Part shown: piece by piece, positions 52,354 through 63,841 of the stretch
How positions within the stretch are numbered: the stretch's first letter is position 1
How the letters are laid out: each line of letters opens with the position of its first letter
Source of the DNA: Branchipolynoe longqiensis
Taxonomy: Eukaryota > Annelida > Polychaeta > Phyllodocida > Polynoidae
Assembly (NCBI GenBank): GCA_030323885.1
Contig: CM059193.1
Location: forward strand, 56,572,749-56,636,748
DNA length: 64,000 nt
Direction of reading: 5' to 3'
Notes under the pieces: generated by a model
Database searches by the model: none
What the model saw: the letters and a program-made list of their open reading frames with translations, nothing else
What the model was told of the DNA's origin: nothing
Program-made: the position numbers and the translations under genes

Positions 52354-52573
52354 CAACCAACCAACCAGACGTCGTGGTCATAGCGAGAGCCTAACGTGAC
52401 CTAATGTGACCGAGAGCCTAACCTGACTGTAACGTGACTGTAACATGACCATAACGTGATGCAAACGTCTTATCAACTCGTCGAGCTACGTCAAAGTTTT
52501 TTCAACATGTCCAAAACCTCGACGTCCTCCTCCGACAGGTGACAAGAGGCGACGAGAGGCGACGAGAGCTTAA

Positions 52574-53279
52574 TACCCCTGTCACACTACGATGTAACGA
52601 GCCAACGTGAGCCTAACGTGATGATTTTTCGTCATTACGTTGCCGTACGTTGGGTCACGTTATGATGACGTCACAATGACGTTAGAGTGACGTCGAGCTA
52701 CGTCATGTTATGTCGTGTTACGTCGGCGCGCGTCGAGGTTTTGAACCTGTTCAAAACTTTCGACGTATCTCAACGTGAAGCGGTTACGTTGGGATGACGT
52801 GACAATGACGTTAGGTTGACGTTCCGCGATCGTTATAGCAGTGTAAATGACGTTAGAGTCACGTTATGTCACATCAGACCGACGGCCCGGGTGGGAGCAA
52901 CGTGTGGGCAGCGTTTTGCACGTTACGGTCACGTTACGGTCACGTTACGGTCACGTTACGGTCACGTTACGGTCACGTTATGGTCACGTTACGGTCACAT
53001 TACGGTCACGTTATGGTGGCGTTACGGTCACGTTACGTCCACGTCGCACCCGTTACGGCGACGTTACGCTCACGTTACACTAACGCCCGGTCACATCGCC
53101 AATTACCCCTCCCCCCTAACGTTGTCACGTTACAGCTAAGGTCACGACGTACACCCACGTTACTTTCACGTTACGCTCACGTCCACAATTTGCATATTAC
53201 GCCCATAACGTCGACGTAATATAATTATTTTCACGTTCTGCCTACGCTGACGTAGTCACGTCGTAGTGTGACAGGGCCA
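52574..53279. mobile_element. CTGTCAC-clan element nested in another, TAA target duplication
   Basis: TACCCCTGTCACACTACGAT and the complement of TGGCCCTGTCACACTACGAC, flanked by TAA (52571-52573, 53280-53282). A run of about 10 GGTCACGTTAC units lies at 52925-53035. Confidence 0.85.
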
Positions 53280-53372
53280 TAACATGACTTTAAAGTGACC
53301 CGACGTAATGACGAAAAATCACCCACATCTAAGTCACGTTGGACATTACGTCGTAGTGTGACAGCACCATTA

Positions 53373-53984
53373 GTCATCTGGTCACCAGTGGGGCGATTAC
53401 GCATGTGCGGCACATTCATTTGTAACACTGGAAATCCATTATATTCTATATAGCCAGTGTTAGCACCTCACGGAGTGGCCAGCAGTACAGGAAGTGGAAT
53501 GGAGTGGCGGAAAGCACTGCTTCACCATCATTTATATATATATAACTCAGTTATCGCGCATATAAATATATATATTATATATATATGTATATATATATGC
53601 ACTATATCATTTATGATCTGGATATATTTAAATAATGGCAGCCCCTTAATATTTCCATCTGACCAACTTAACTTCCATGTTATTCACTGCGGAGCGGGCA
53701 TTCTCTCCTCCCCGCCTCCTCTACACCGTGAGCCAACTGTCACTCTGCTCACTTTCAAAACTAGAGTTCAGGTGCAATCCAAAAGTTTACTTCAAATAAA
53801 AAGCATTTAAATACTCACATTGATCTGACTAATATTGGTCTAGTCATATGACACTACTGTTGCCATATCGCTATGGAACTTGTGTGTTACAGAACGTCAT
53901 TGTGTTACATGCTGCAAATGGCGTATTCAACAGTTATTGTATGTATACCTTAGTCTATATGCATTTTTGTGTAAATGATCCTGA
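53373..53984. other. TA tract and unclassified sequence
   Basis: TA tract at 53532-53600. The remainder leads to a T4 end. No recognised frame. Confidence 0.45.
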
Positions 53985-54078
53985 ATTGCAAAAATGGCTA
54001 GAAGACCAGTGCTTTGCCACTGATAAAAGGCTTATTCAGCAGAATAAACATTTACTTCCCCAAAAAAGAAAAAACATT
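53985..54078 (+). repeat. T4 retroelement 3' end
   Basis: GCTAGAAGACCAGTGCTTTG, CCACTGATAAAAGGC, GAATAAACATT. Hairpin CAGTG/CACTG. Confidence 0.7.
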
Positions 54079-54079
54079 T

Positions 54080-54240
54080 TTTTTACCTAATTTTAATTCT
54101 CATTAATTCCACTTTGCTTGTGATGAAATGTTCATGGAGCAACACAAAGAAAAAGAATGTAAAAAATTAACTTATTGAAAGGTTGAGACCAATGTTTATC
54201 AATATTTGGATTGTCGTTTACGCGGTTTTGCACCTGAACT
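54080..54240 (+). repeat. Dispersed repeat shared with 46440-46770
   Basis: AATTCTCATTAATTCCACTT, AAAGAATGTAAAAAATTAAC, CCAATGTTTATCAATATT and GCACCTGAACTC. Confidence 0.6.
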
Positions 54241-54276
54241 CGTCATATAATATATATAACCCAGTTAACTGGCCTA

Positions 54277-54280
<4 letters not shown>

Positions 54281-54330
<50 letters not shown>

Positions 54331-54574
54331 ATGTATAATGCATTATGCGAGTATAAATGCAAGGGTAACATGTACATCCTATCTTTCCTCGTGCGCATTG
54401 GTGTCAGGTATTGCCGGGTTGGCGCGCCCTCGCATCACACTCTGGAGGAAAATTTTTCTCTTTTTTTTAGGGCTAGGGCTATTAATCCCTGAGCCAGTTA
54501 TTAAAGACAAACCAAACTTACTCTCTCTCCTATGTCCTTTTGTGTACCGGGAATTTATATATATATATATATAC
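54281..54574 (+). repeat. TA tract and TA-associated repeat end
   Basis: (TA)n 54281-54327, then GTATAATGCATTATGCGAGT. The region to 54560 ends in another TA tract. Confidence 0.6.
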
Positions 54575-54906
54575 ACCAGACGGGATGGCCGAATGAGTTG
54601 AATGTCCTTCTCCAGTTTTGGTAGATCGTGGAATTCGAACTCACGGGTTCGAATACCGGTCAAGTCAGACCAATAACTTAAAAATTGGTGCTTGTCGCTT
54701 CCTATCCAGGCTATGGAAAGGACTGGATGGCTCAGTGTCAGGATAATGTGCCTGAGTGGGATATCAGGTCATGTTGCTAGTGGTCTGGTCTCCCAGTAAG
54801 GCGGCATTATAGGGTCGCCATGAGTGCGCACTGTCACAAGTCGGTACCTATCCTGATATGACCTGAGATGTTGCTAGGATGCAAAGCTCCAACAACCAAC
54901 CAACCA
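54575..54906 (+). repeat. SINE-A, type 1 head, full length
   Basis: GACGGGATGGCCGAATGAGT head, body and T2. The hairpin has ATCCT/AGGAT in place of GTCCT/AGGAC, a compensatory pair. Confidence 0.9.
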
Positions 54907-55400
54907 CTACTACGGGCATACTGACACCTCCATGCCCACTTGTCACAATTAAAACAATGACATACGCACACACCTCATCATAACATAATGTAAAGTCGCC
55001 GGCTGGTGGTGTGGGTGGTGTGGACAAGCCAAGGGAAAGCAATACAGGTAATGAAGGAAAGTAGGTGAAGAGTGAAAGTAGGAGAGTGAGACTCCTTCAT
55101 TTATTACTTTAAATAGGTTTTCTAGAATCCAAGATGTCAGTGGTCACATGGTTCGATCCACCAATCAGAGTACAATCTGTTGTATCCAAGGCCTTGTTAT
55201 GCTGGCTACAGTGCCTTGTGGTGGCCAATTATCCATAAATAACACCATGGGGGTAGGGGGTATGTGAGGTGACTCTTCCAAAGAGTATTTCTAGGAAGTG
55301 ACACTCCTCCAAAGACTATTTTACTATACAATTTCTATACCTAATGAATAATAGTTTATCAACTTAACACATCCCTCATATGCCTTTGGTTTTTATATAA
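54907..55400. other. No gene recognised
   Basis: Sequence up to the 5' truncation point of the LINE. No repeat or domain identified. Confidence 0.4.
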
Positions 55401-56405
55401 CACCATTTATCATTAAGCAATAGAAAGCAATTTACATACATAAACGGTAAACGATCCAAGCTAAACTCAATCAGCAATGGTGTCCCCCAAGGTTCTGTCC
55501 TCGGACCTCTCCTATTTTTGATCTACACAAATGATATAGTCAACTGTACAAAACAAGATGTCAAAACAAGGTTATTTGCAGATGATACCAACAGCTTCAT
55601 AACCTCAAATTCACCCAAACAACTAAAACATTCAATTAAAACATTCCTTTCAGACATATTTACATGGTGCAATGATAACAAATTAACAGTAAACCTGAAC
55701 AAAACATGCTACACAATATTTAAAAGCAGAAGTACAACCATTCCTGATTACCTAAACAACATAAAGATAAACAATAACACAATAAAGAGAGTCCCTTCTG
55801 TGAAATACCTAGGTATAATTCTAGATGAGAACCTCAACTGGGATGAACATATTGATGACTTAAATAATTCAATAATTAAAACGGCTAACTCATTTAAAAT
55901 AATCAGACGACGGGTACATGAGGAAAATAAAAAATTACTATTCTATGCATACGTTTACTCCAAAATCCAGTATGGTATAGAGGTGTATGGGAGAGCCAAA
56001 TCATCAACCCTAAAAAAGATACAGACACAACAAAACAGAGCCTTGAAAATACTGTATAGCAAAGACTATCTCACCCCAACTAAATCACTTCATAAAGACC
56101 TGGATTTACTTATGGTAACTGACATTTATAAAATATACATTGCAAAATTTGTTTACAAGCAAAAGAATGGCCTCCTTCCTGAAATATTTGATAATCTCTT
56201 CAAAGAAAACAATCAGGTCCATTCCCATAACACACAACAGATAAATAACATACATCACAAACACACTAGAAACAAATATGGCAAAATAACAACTGAAAAC
56301 CAAGGAACCAATATCTGGAACTCAATACCAGTAGAGATTAGAAACCTTCAAACTTTGAAAAACTTCTGTAAAGAACTAAAGATAAGCTATCTCAATGCAT
56401 ACTAA
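55401..56405 (+). pseudogene. LINE reverse transcriptase, 5'-truncated, frame open
   Basis: 334 codons are open from HHLSLSNRKQFTYING to the natural stop. Motifs in order: GVPQGSVLGPLLF (residues 27-39), catalytic LFADDT (58-63), SVKYLGIILD (thumb side), YSKIQYGIEVYG, QNRALKILY, and the C-terminal GTNIWNSIPVEIRNL. The protein would copy its own RNA at a nicked target. The endonuclease and first RT motifs are lost, so it cannot be autonomous. The pattern fits the CR1/jockey group; the exact clade is uncertain. The coding frame has no internal stop, implying a recent insertion. Confidence 0.85.
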
Positions 56406-56785
56406 ATCGATTACCAGTAAAGAATATATATAATACCCCTATTAACATACATGCAAAATAACTACTGATACTGCATGTAAGTACATGAATCCATGACACA
56501 ATATCCATATAATATTCCTATCATTACTTTGTTTTTTACTAACTGTGAAGAGACGCATCAGTAGCTCATCATAATCATTAGTTAAAAATGTAGCTTAAGT
56601 TTAATAATTTGTTATTGTCATCACTTGTTCATTCACATCATGGAGACCAGCTAGATAAGCATCGCTTTTCTGGGATCCTTTCTGTCTGTAAGGAATTTGT
56701 ATGCATTTATTGTATCACCTCAATTTATTGTAAACATACCTTGCAGAGAGTTAAAATAAAAGAATTGAATTGAATTGAATTGAAT
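56406..56785 (+). repeat. 3'UTR and (GAATT)n tail of the LINE
   Basis: The UTR ends GTTAAAATAAAAGAATTG followed by four GAATT-type repeats (56761-56785), the element's own short tandem tail. Confidence 0.8.
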
Positions 56786-57933
56786 AGACAGTTTGCAATT
56801 TATTACAGTAATTTCACATAGATCCTCATGCATTATATCGGAAATTTTACAACGTACTCCGCCCCGCCACTTCTTACCACCTGCCCAGCAGCGTAGAAAG
56901 AAGTGCCCAGTACTACATTGTAGTTATCTCACCTTGAAAATATCTTCTATCAACCATAATAATGAATTGAGTCTAAGTAGTCGCGTTAATGGATAAGGTA
57001 TATCTGACTTCGAGAGAATTTTTTTTTTGAATTTAAAAATAATTTTTCATTTTATTTTTATAATCTTAATTTTTATCATGTTTTGAATATTATATCATTC
57101 TTCTGATATCTCATATGATGTCTTAAGAAGCATCTGATTCATTTGCCAACATTTTTAGCTTATTCCGAGCATTTTTTAGTTTTGTGACGGTTTAGAGGTC
57201 GTTTCGCAACAATTCCAAGGCACACTCCAGTCACATAGCATCGATCTTACATTAGTGCTTAATCGGATTTAGTATCTGCTGTCAATTAGTCCCCATCGAT
57301 ACGCTTGCACAAGGGTTTTTGCTTTACCGATTGTCAAACTCGAAGAATCCTGGGACGTCGATGGTAGACGCGTGGTTGATCGACAGGTCCTCATAGGAAT
57401 AACATTACGGAACTCAATCCAATGAGAAAACAAGGCCTAAGCGGTTTGAATTGATGACTTAGTTTCAGGAACTATTTTCTTGCGGATCAAAACCAAAATC
57501 TTTGATTTCACCAATTTTTAACTCGTTTTGTGTCGAAATAATGGCAAAAGATGAATCAATATGTCTTTTTGTACCTCCTGTACAAAGATAAAGCATCAAA
57601 TATCAGTATTAACAAATATAATAGCGGCAATAGAAATTCATATACGACAGCTTTAACTCGGCGGCATAATGTAAACAAAGCAATGACAGTAGTTCTTTTT
57701 GAACTTCAAAACCATAATACTTATCTATATCATTAAATAATAATAGATTTACATGCTCTTGCTCAAGTTTAACCCATACTGTAGTAGTATCAGAATCTTC
57801 TGTCTTCGTTGACGTCGATTTTTTATGTTAAGGCGTTTTTTCGGCGAAACGGCGAATTTGTATTGAATATAAGTGTCTCTGCACTAGTTCTTCATGAACT
57901 ACACTAGTCTTCGTTCTTGATATCGCTAACACA
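56786..57933. other. AT-rich sequence, no repeat family recognised
   Basis: Low-GC and without known repeats of this window. The frame 57551-57736 (61 residues) shows no domain. Possibly unique sequence or an unrecognised element. Confidence 0.4.
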
Positions 57934-58290
57934 AGTGAAATCATTGACTCAGTCATCTATGCTAAAGTTCCTCGTGAACCTTATTGCGAACATAGTGACC
58001 ATCAGCATATGCTGCAGTTCTCCACAAACGGAGCCTCGCGTTGATAGTGCTGAAATCACGAAGTCAAGTTAAGGTCAATGTTAATGCTGCATACTTCTAG
58101 AAGATCAATCCAAGCACTCGTCAGCATATGCTTTAGTTCCTTGTGAACATAGCATTGTCCATCATACTGCTGCAGTGAAATCATTGACTCAGTCACATAT
58201 GCTAAAGTTCCTCGTGAACCCTATTTCGAACATAGTGACCATCAGCATATGCTACAGTTCCTCGTGAACTTAGCGTTGTCCATTGTTCTT
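57934..58290. repeat. ~232-bp direct duplication
   Basis: TGAAATCATTGACTCAGTCA followed by ATGCTAAAGTTCCTCGTGAA starts at about 57936 and again at about 58168. CAGCATATGCT plus AGTTC occurs at least three times. Confidence 0.75.
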
Positions 58291-58596
58291 ACTGATGTGA
58301 TCTCAATGTTTCAGGTCTTGTGATCCTGTAGTGTAGTACTCGTAGAAGGCAACCGATGACTTCTTCTTACACAGAAATTATCGATGTAACATATCAATTA
58401 TGTTTATATTTAATACAATTATTTTAGAATAATAATATTCTCCAAGTATTTTTAAATTTTAAATTAAAATCTATAACCTTATAGATTATATAACATCATT
58501 TTGTAAAGTAATGATCATTAATATGTTCCTATAACATGAATAACGTCAATAATATACATTTCAGCATCAAAATCATTATATGTCCCCATAACATTA

Positions 58597-58772
58597 ATTG
58601 ATGCTTGTCGCTTCCTAGCCTGGCAATCTGCATCACTATGATAGGGCAAGGACTGGATAGCTGAGTGTCAGGATAATGTGAGTAAGTGGGATATCAGGTC
58701 ATGGTGCTGGCAGCCTGATTTCTCAGTGAACTTAGATGTTGCAAGGACACAAAACTCCAACAACCAACCAAC
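58597..58772 (+). repeat. SINE-A, body and tail only
   Basis: TTGATGCTTGTCGCTTCC to CAACAACCAACCAAC; part of the body is deleted. The satellite starts directly after its tail. Confidence 0.75.
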
Positions 58773-61700
58773 AATCTCGGTACACTTCACTGAGCATGCA
58801 CCACTAGTAACATTGTCAGTAACATCTCACTGTGCATGCACCACTACTAACATTGTCAGTAACATCTCACTGTGCATGTACCACTACTAACATTGTCAGT
58901 AGCATCTCACTGTGCATGCACCACTACTAACATTGTTAGTAACATCTCACTGTACATGTACCACTACTAACATTGTTAGTTACATCTCACTGTGCATGGA
59001 TCACTACTAACATTGTTAGTAACATCTCACTGTACATGTATCACTACTAACATTGTTATTAACATCTCACTGTGTATGCACCACTACTAACATTTGTAGT
59101 AACATCTCACTGTGCATGCACCACTACTAACATTGTTAGTAACATCTCACTGTGCATGTACCACTACTAACATTGTTAGTAATATCTCACTGTGCATACA
59201 CCACTACTAACATTGTTAATAACATCTTACTGTGCATGTAACACTACTAACATTGTTAGTAACATCTCACTGTGCAGGCACCACTACTAACATTGTTAGT
59301 AACATCTCACTGCGCATGCACCACTACTAACATTGTCAGTAACATCTCACTGTGCATGTAACACTACTAACATTGTTAGTAACATCTCATTGTGCATGCA
59401 CCACTACTAACATTGTTAGTAACATCTTACTGTGCATGTACCACTACTAACATTGTTAGTAACATCTCACTGTGCATGCACCACTACTAACATTGTCTGT
59501 AACATCTCACTGCACATGCACCACTACTGACATTGTTAGTAACATCTCACTGTGCATGCACCACTACTAACATTGTTAGTAACATCTCACTGTACATGCA
59601 CCACTACTAACATTGGTAGTAACATCTCACTGTGCATGCACCACTACTAACATTGTTAGTAACATCTCACTGTACATGTACCACTACTAACATTGTCAGT
59701 AACATCTCAATGTGCATGCACCACTACTAACATTGTTAGTAACATCTCACTGTGCATGCACCACTACTAACATTGTTAGTAACATCTCACTGTACATGCA
59801 CCACTCCTGACATTGTTAGTAACATCTTAATGTGCATGTACCACTACTAACATTGTTAGTAACATCTCACTGTGCATGCACCACTACTAACATTGTCAGT
59901 AACATCTCACTGTGCATGTACCACAACTAACATTGTTAGTAACATCCGACTGTGCATGGATCACTACTAATATTGTTAGTAACATCTCACTGTGCATGTA
60001 CCACGACTAACATTGTTAGTAACATCTCACTGTGCATGTACCACTACTAACATTGTTAGTAACATCTCACTGTGCATGTACCACTACTAACATTGTTAGT
60101 AACATCCGACTGTGCATGGATCACTACTAACATTGTTAGTAACATCTCGATGTGCATGGATCACTACTGACACTGTTAGTAACATCTCACTGTGCATGCA
60201 CCACTATTAACATTGTTAGTAACATCTCACTGTACATCTACCACTACTAACATTGTTAGTAACATCTCACTGTGCATGTAACACTACTAACATTGTTAGT
60301 AACATCTCACTGTGCATGTAACACTACTAACATTGTTAGTAATATCTCACTGTGCATGCCCCACTACTAACATTGTTAGTAACACCCCAATGTGCATGCA
60401 CCACTAGTAACATTGTCAGTAACATCTCACTGTGCATGTATCACTACTAACATTGTTAGTAACATCTCACTGTACATCTACCACTACTAACATTGTTAGT
60501 AACACCTCACTGTACATGCACCACTACTAACATTGTTAGTAACATCTCACTTTGCATGTAACACTACTAACATTGTTAGTAATATCTCACTGTGCATGCA
60601 CCACTACTAACATTGTTAGTAACATCTCACTCGGCATGCACCACTATTAACATTGTCAGTAACATCTTGCTGTACATGCACCACTACTAACATTGGTAGT
60701 AACATCTCACTGTGCATGCACCACTACTAACATTGATAGTAACATCTCACTGTGCATGCACCACTACTAACATTGTTAGTAACATCTCACTGTGCATGCA
60801 CCACTACTATCATTGTCAGTAACATCTCACTGTACATGCACCACTACTATCATTGTCAGTAGCATCTCACTGTACATGCACCACTACTAACATTGGTAGC
60901 AACATCTCACTGTGCATGCACCACTACTAACATTGGTAGTAACATCTCACTGTGCATGCACCACTACTAACATTGTTAGTAACATCTCACTGTGCATGTA
61001 ACACTACTAACATTGTCAGTAACAGCTCACTGTACATGCACCACTACTAACATTGTCAGCAACATCTCACTGTGCATGCACCACTGCTAACATTGTTAGT
61101 AACACCTCACTGTGCATGCACCACTACTAACATTGTTAGTAACATGTCACTGTGTATACACCAATACTAACATTGTTAGTAACATCTCACTGTACATGCA
61201 CCACTACTAACTTTGTTAGTAACATCTAACTGTACATGTATCACTACTAACATTGTCAGTAGCATCTCACTGTGCATGTACCACAACTAACATTGTTAGT
61301 AACATCTCACTCTACATGTATCACTACTAACATTGTTAGTAACATCTCACTGTGCATGCACCACAACTAACATTGTTAGTAACATATCACTGTGCATGCA
61401 CCACTACTAACATTGTTAGTAACATCTCACTGTGCATGCACCACTACTAACATTGTCAGTAAGCTCTCACTGTACATGCACCACTACTAACATTGGTCGT
61501 AACATCGCACTGTGCATGCACCACTACTAACATTGTTAGTAACATCTCACTCTGCATGCACCACTACTAACATTGTTAGTAACATCTCACTGTGCATGTA
61601 CCACTACTAACATTGTTAGTAGCACCTCACTGTGCATGCACCACTACTAACATTGTTAGTAACATCTCACTGTGCATGTATTACTACTAACATTGTTAGT

Positions 61701-62678
61701 AACATCTCACTATGCATGCACCACTACTAACATTGTTAGTAACATCTCAATGTGCATGCACCACTACTAACATTGTTAGTAACATCTCACTGTGCATGCA
61801 CCACTACTAACATTGTTAGTAGCATCTCACTGTGCATGTATCACTACTAACATTGTTACTAACATCTCACTGTGCATGCACCACTACTAACATTGTTAGT
61901 AACATATCACTGTGCATGCACCACTACTAACATTGTTAGTAACATCTCACTGTGCATGTACCACTACTAACATTGGTAGTAACATGTCACTGTGCATATA
62001 CCACTACTAACATTGTTACTAACACCTCACTGTACATGTACCACTACTAACATTGTTAATAACATCTCACTGTGCATATATCACTACTAACATTGATAGT
62101 AACATGTCATTGTGCCTTTGCCACTACTAACATTGTTAGTAACATCTCCCTGTACATGTACCACTACTAACATTGTTAGTAACATATCACTGTGCATGGA
62201 CCACTACTAACATTGTTAGTAACATCTCACTGTACATGTATCACTACTAACATTGTCAGTAACATCTCACTGTGCATGTATCACTACTAACATTGTTAGT
62301 AACATCTCACTGTACATGTACCACTACTAACATTGTTAGTAACATCTCACTGTACATGCACCACTACTAACATTGTTAGTAACCCCTCACTGCACATGTA
62401 ACAGTACTAACATTGTCAGTAACATCTCACTGTACATGTACCACTGCTAACATTGTCAGTAACATCTCACTGCGTATGCATAACTACTAACATTGTTAGT
62501 AACATCTCACTCTGCATGTAACACTACTAACATTGTAAGTAACATCTCACTGTACATGTACCACTACTAACATTGTTAGTAACATCTCACTGTGCATGCA
62601 CCACTACTAACATTGTTAGTAACATCTCACTGTACATGTACCACTACTAACATTGTTAGTAACATGTCACTGTACATG
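58773..62678. repeat. 40-bp satellite array, ~97 units
   Basis: The unit is CCACTACTAACATTGTTAGT plus AACATCTCACTGTGCATGCA. Register is kept for almost 4 kb with few length changes. Each unit contains the dyad ACTAAC-ATT-GTTAGT and a 10-bp palindrome, mostly GTGCATGCAC or GTACATGTAC. Confidence 0.95.
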
Positions 62679-63504
62679 ATTGATTGATTGGTGGTTGCTT
62701 TATGCCATGTCGGCAGCATAGGCCATATTCATGGCGAGAAATGTTTGTTTTTTGTTCAAACCATCGCTTTTACATGTAAAAGCAGACAATCAATTATGTG
62801 CCAATAGACACTCATTAAATTAGAAAGCTCACAATCATATATTTGTGGTCAAGGGAAACAAATTCCCATAGAAAAAGAAAAGTTTTATTAATAATTGATA
62901 GAATCTATTTCGTAAACTATATGAAGTGGTACAGTCCAGCTGCCCTCAAAAAGGCTAAACTGTTGTCCTGTTTTACCTTAGTAAAAAGGTCACGCATACT
63001 GTCTGCAGTGTAGAACCATTGACGCAGGGCCAAAAAATCAACGCAACTTAGTAAAATGTGTTTGAGTGTCAGCGGGGACTGACACCCAATACATTCAGGG
63101 GGAGGTTCCCCCTTGAGCAGAAAAGCATGTGTAAGCCTCGAAGGGCCAATACGGCAGCGGCTAAGGACCACTTGGTCCCACCAACCTCCCGCATGTGGTG
63201 GCTTTCCCACAGATGGTTCAATTTCTTTAAGTTTATTAATGTTTTCATCCAACTCATGTTGCCATTTGAATTTTATGTGGATGGCTATTAGTGGTTTCAG
63301 ATCAGAGTGAGGGATCAGACACGGTTCAAGATCACAGTTCAGGGCCTTCTTCGCAGCCCAATCAGCTCATTTGTTTCCTTGTATGCCGGCATGGCCAGGC
63401 ACCCAGCACAGGTGGATGTCATACCCATCCGTTGTCAGTTGGTTCATTTTATAAATGACCCTTGCTAGAATAGGGTGATTCGTTTTCAGTTCAGCAACAG
63501 CCAT
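62679..63504 (-). pseudogene. RNase H-type LINE 3' part, inserted in the satellite
   Basis: The minus strand encodes the end of an RNase H domain, HLCWVPGHAGIQGN followed by K-stop-AD where GNExAD is expected, then WWDQVVLSRCRIGPSRLTHA, GEPPPECIGC, LKHILLSC and the terminus AGLYHFI. The TGA at 63367-63369 and the loss of the Glu show it is dead. The 3' end is (AATC)n next to satellite. An RNase H domain points to the I/Nimb-like LINE group. Confidence 0.85.
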
Positions 63505-63612
63505 TGTTAGTCACATCTCACTGCGCATGCATCACTACTAACATTGATAGTAACATCTCATTGTGCCTTTACCACTACTAACCTTGTTAGTAACATCTCC
63601 CTGTGCATGCTC
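63505..63612. repeat. Continuation of the 40-bp satellite
   Basis: About 2.7 diverged units after the LINE; the array ends near 63612. Confidence 0.85.
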
Positions 63613-63774
63613 AGCTGACAAAGCGGTCTATTCGGGTTCTACACAGAGAACTGTTGACAAAACAGAATCCACATGTCTTGTTCGTAGGTGGGTGGCGTGT
63701 GAGGGCGGACCGATATCTGTCAGCCTACATATAATGAAGTTGTGGGATAAAAGAGTGCCCAAGACGTTTATGCA

Positions 63775-63788
63775 GTTGCCATGGCAAC
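63775..63788. promoter_or_regulatory. RFX X-box palindrome
   Basis: GTTGCCATGGCAAC is a perfect symmetric X-box, the binding site of RFX factors that control ciliary genes. A weaker half (GCCTAGCAAC) follows 16 bp later. It is 38 bp upstream of a possible start codon. Confidence 0.45.
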
Positions 63789-63825
63789 GGAACACCTTGC
63801 ATGCCTAGCAACACCCGATAGAACA

Positions 63826-63841
63826 ATGCATCTAAAAGAAG
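63826..63841 (+). CDS. Possible tiny first coding exon below the X-box
   Basis: ATG at 63826 (A at -3) opens MHLKE and is followed by AAG|GTAAATG, a good splice donor at 63842, phase 1. The exon is too short for domain evidence. If real, the gene continues past 64000 and is probably ciliary. Confidence 0.2.

Larger units (their letters stand above)
51136..53369. mobile_element. CTGTCAC-clan element, 2.2 kb, TTA target duplication
   Basis: TGGTGCTGTCACGCTACGAC and the complement of TGGTGCTGTCACACTACGAC with TTA at 51133-51135 and 53370-53372. It contains a 1-kb ACTAGT array and a complete second clan member. No transposase frame. Confidence 0.85.

Noticed and set aside
51149..52394. Long overlapping frames of 292 to 410 codons on both strands
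   Set aside because: They follow the ACTAGTAGT array; every frame is open because the unit contains almost no stop in either direction.
52816..53219. Overlapping 78-117 codon frames rich in RYGHVTVTL
   Set aside because: They are produced by the GGTCACGTTAC array inside a transposon.
58773..62678. CRISPR array
   Set aside because: The 40-bp units are contiguous without spacers, and the context is eukaryotic. It is a satellite.
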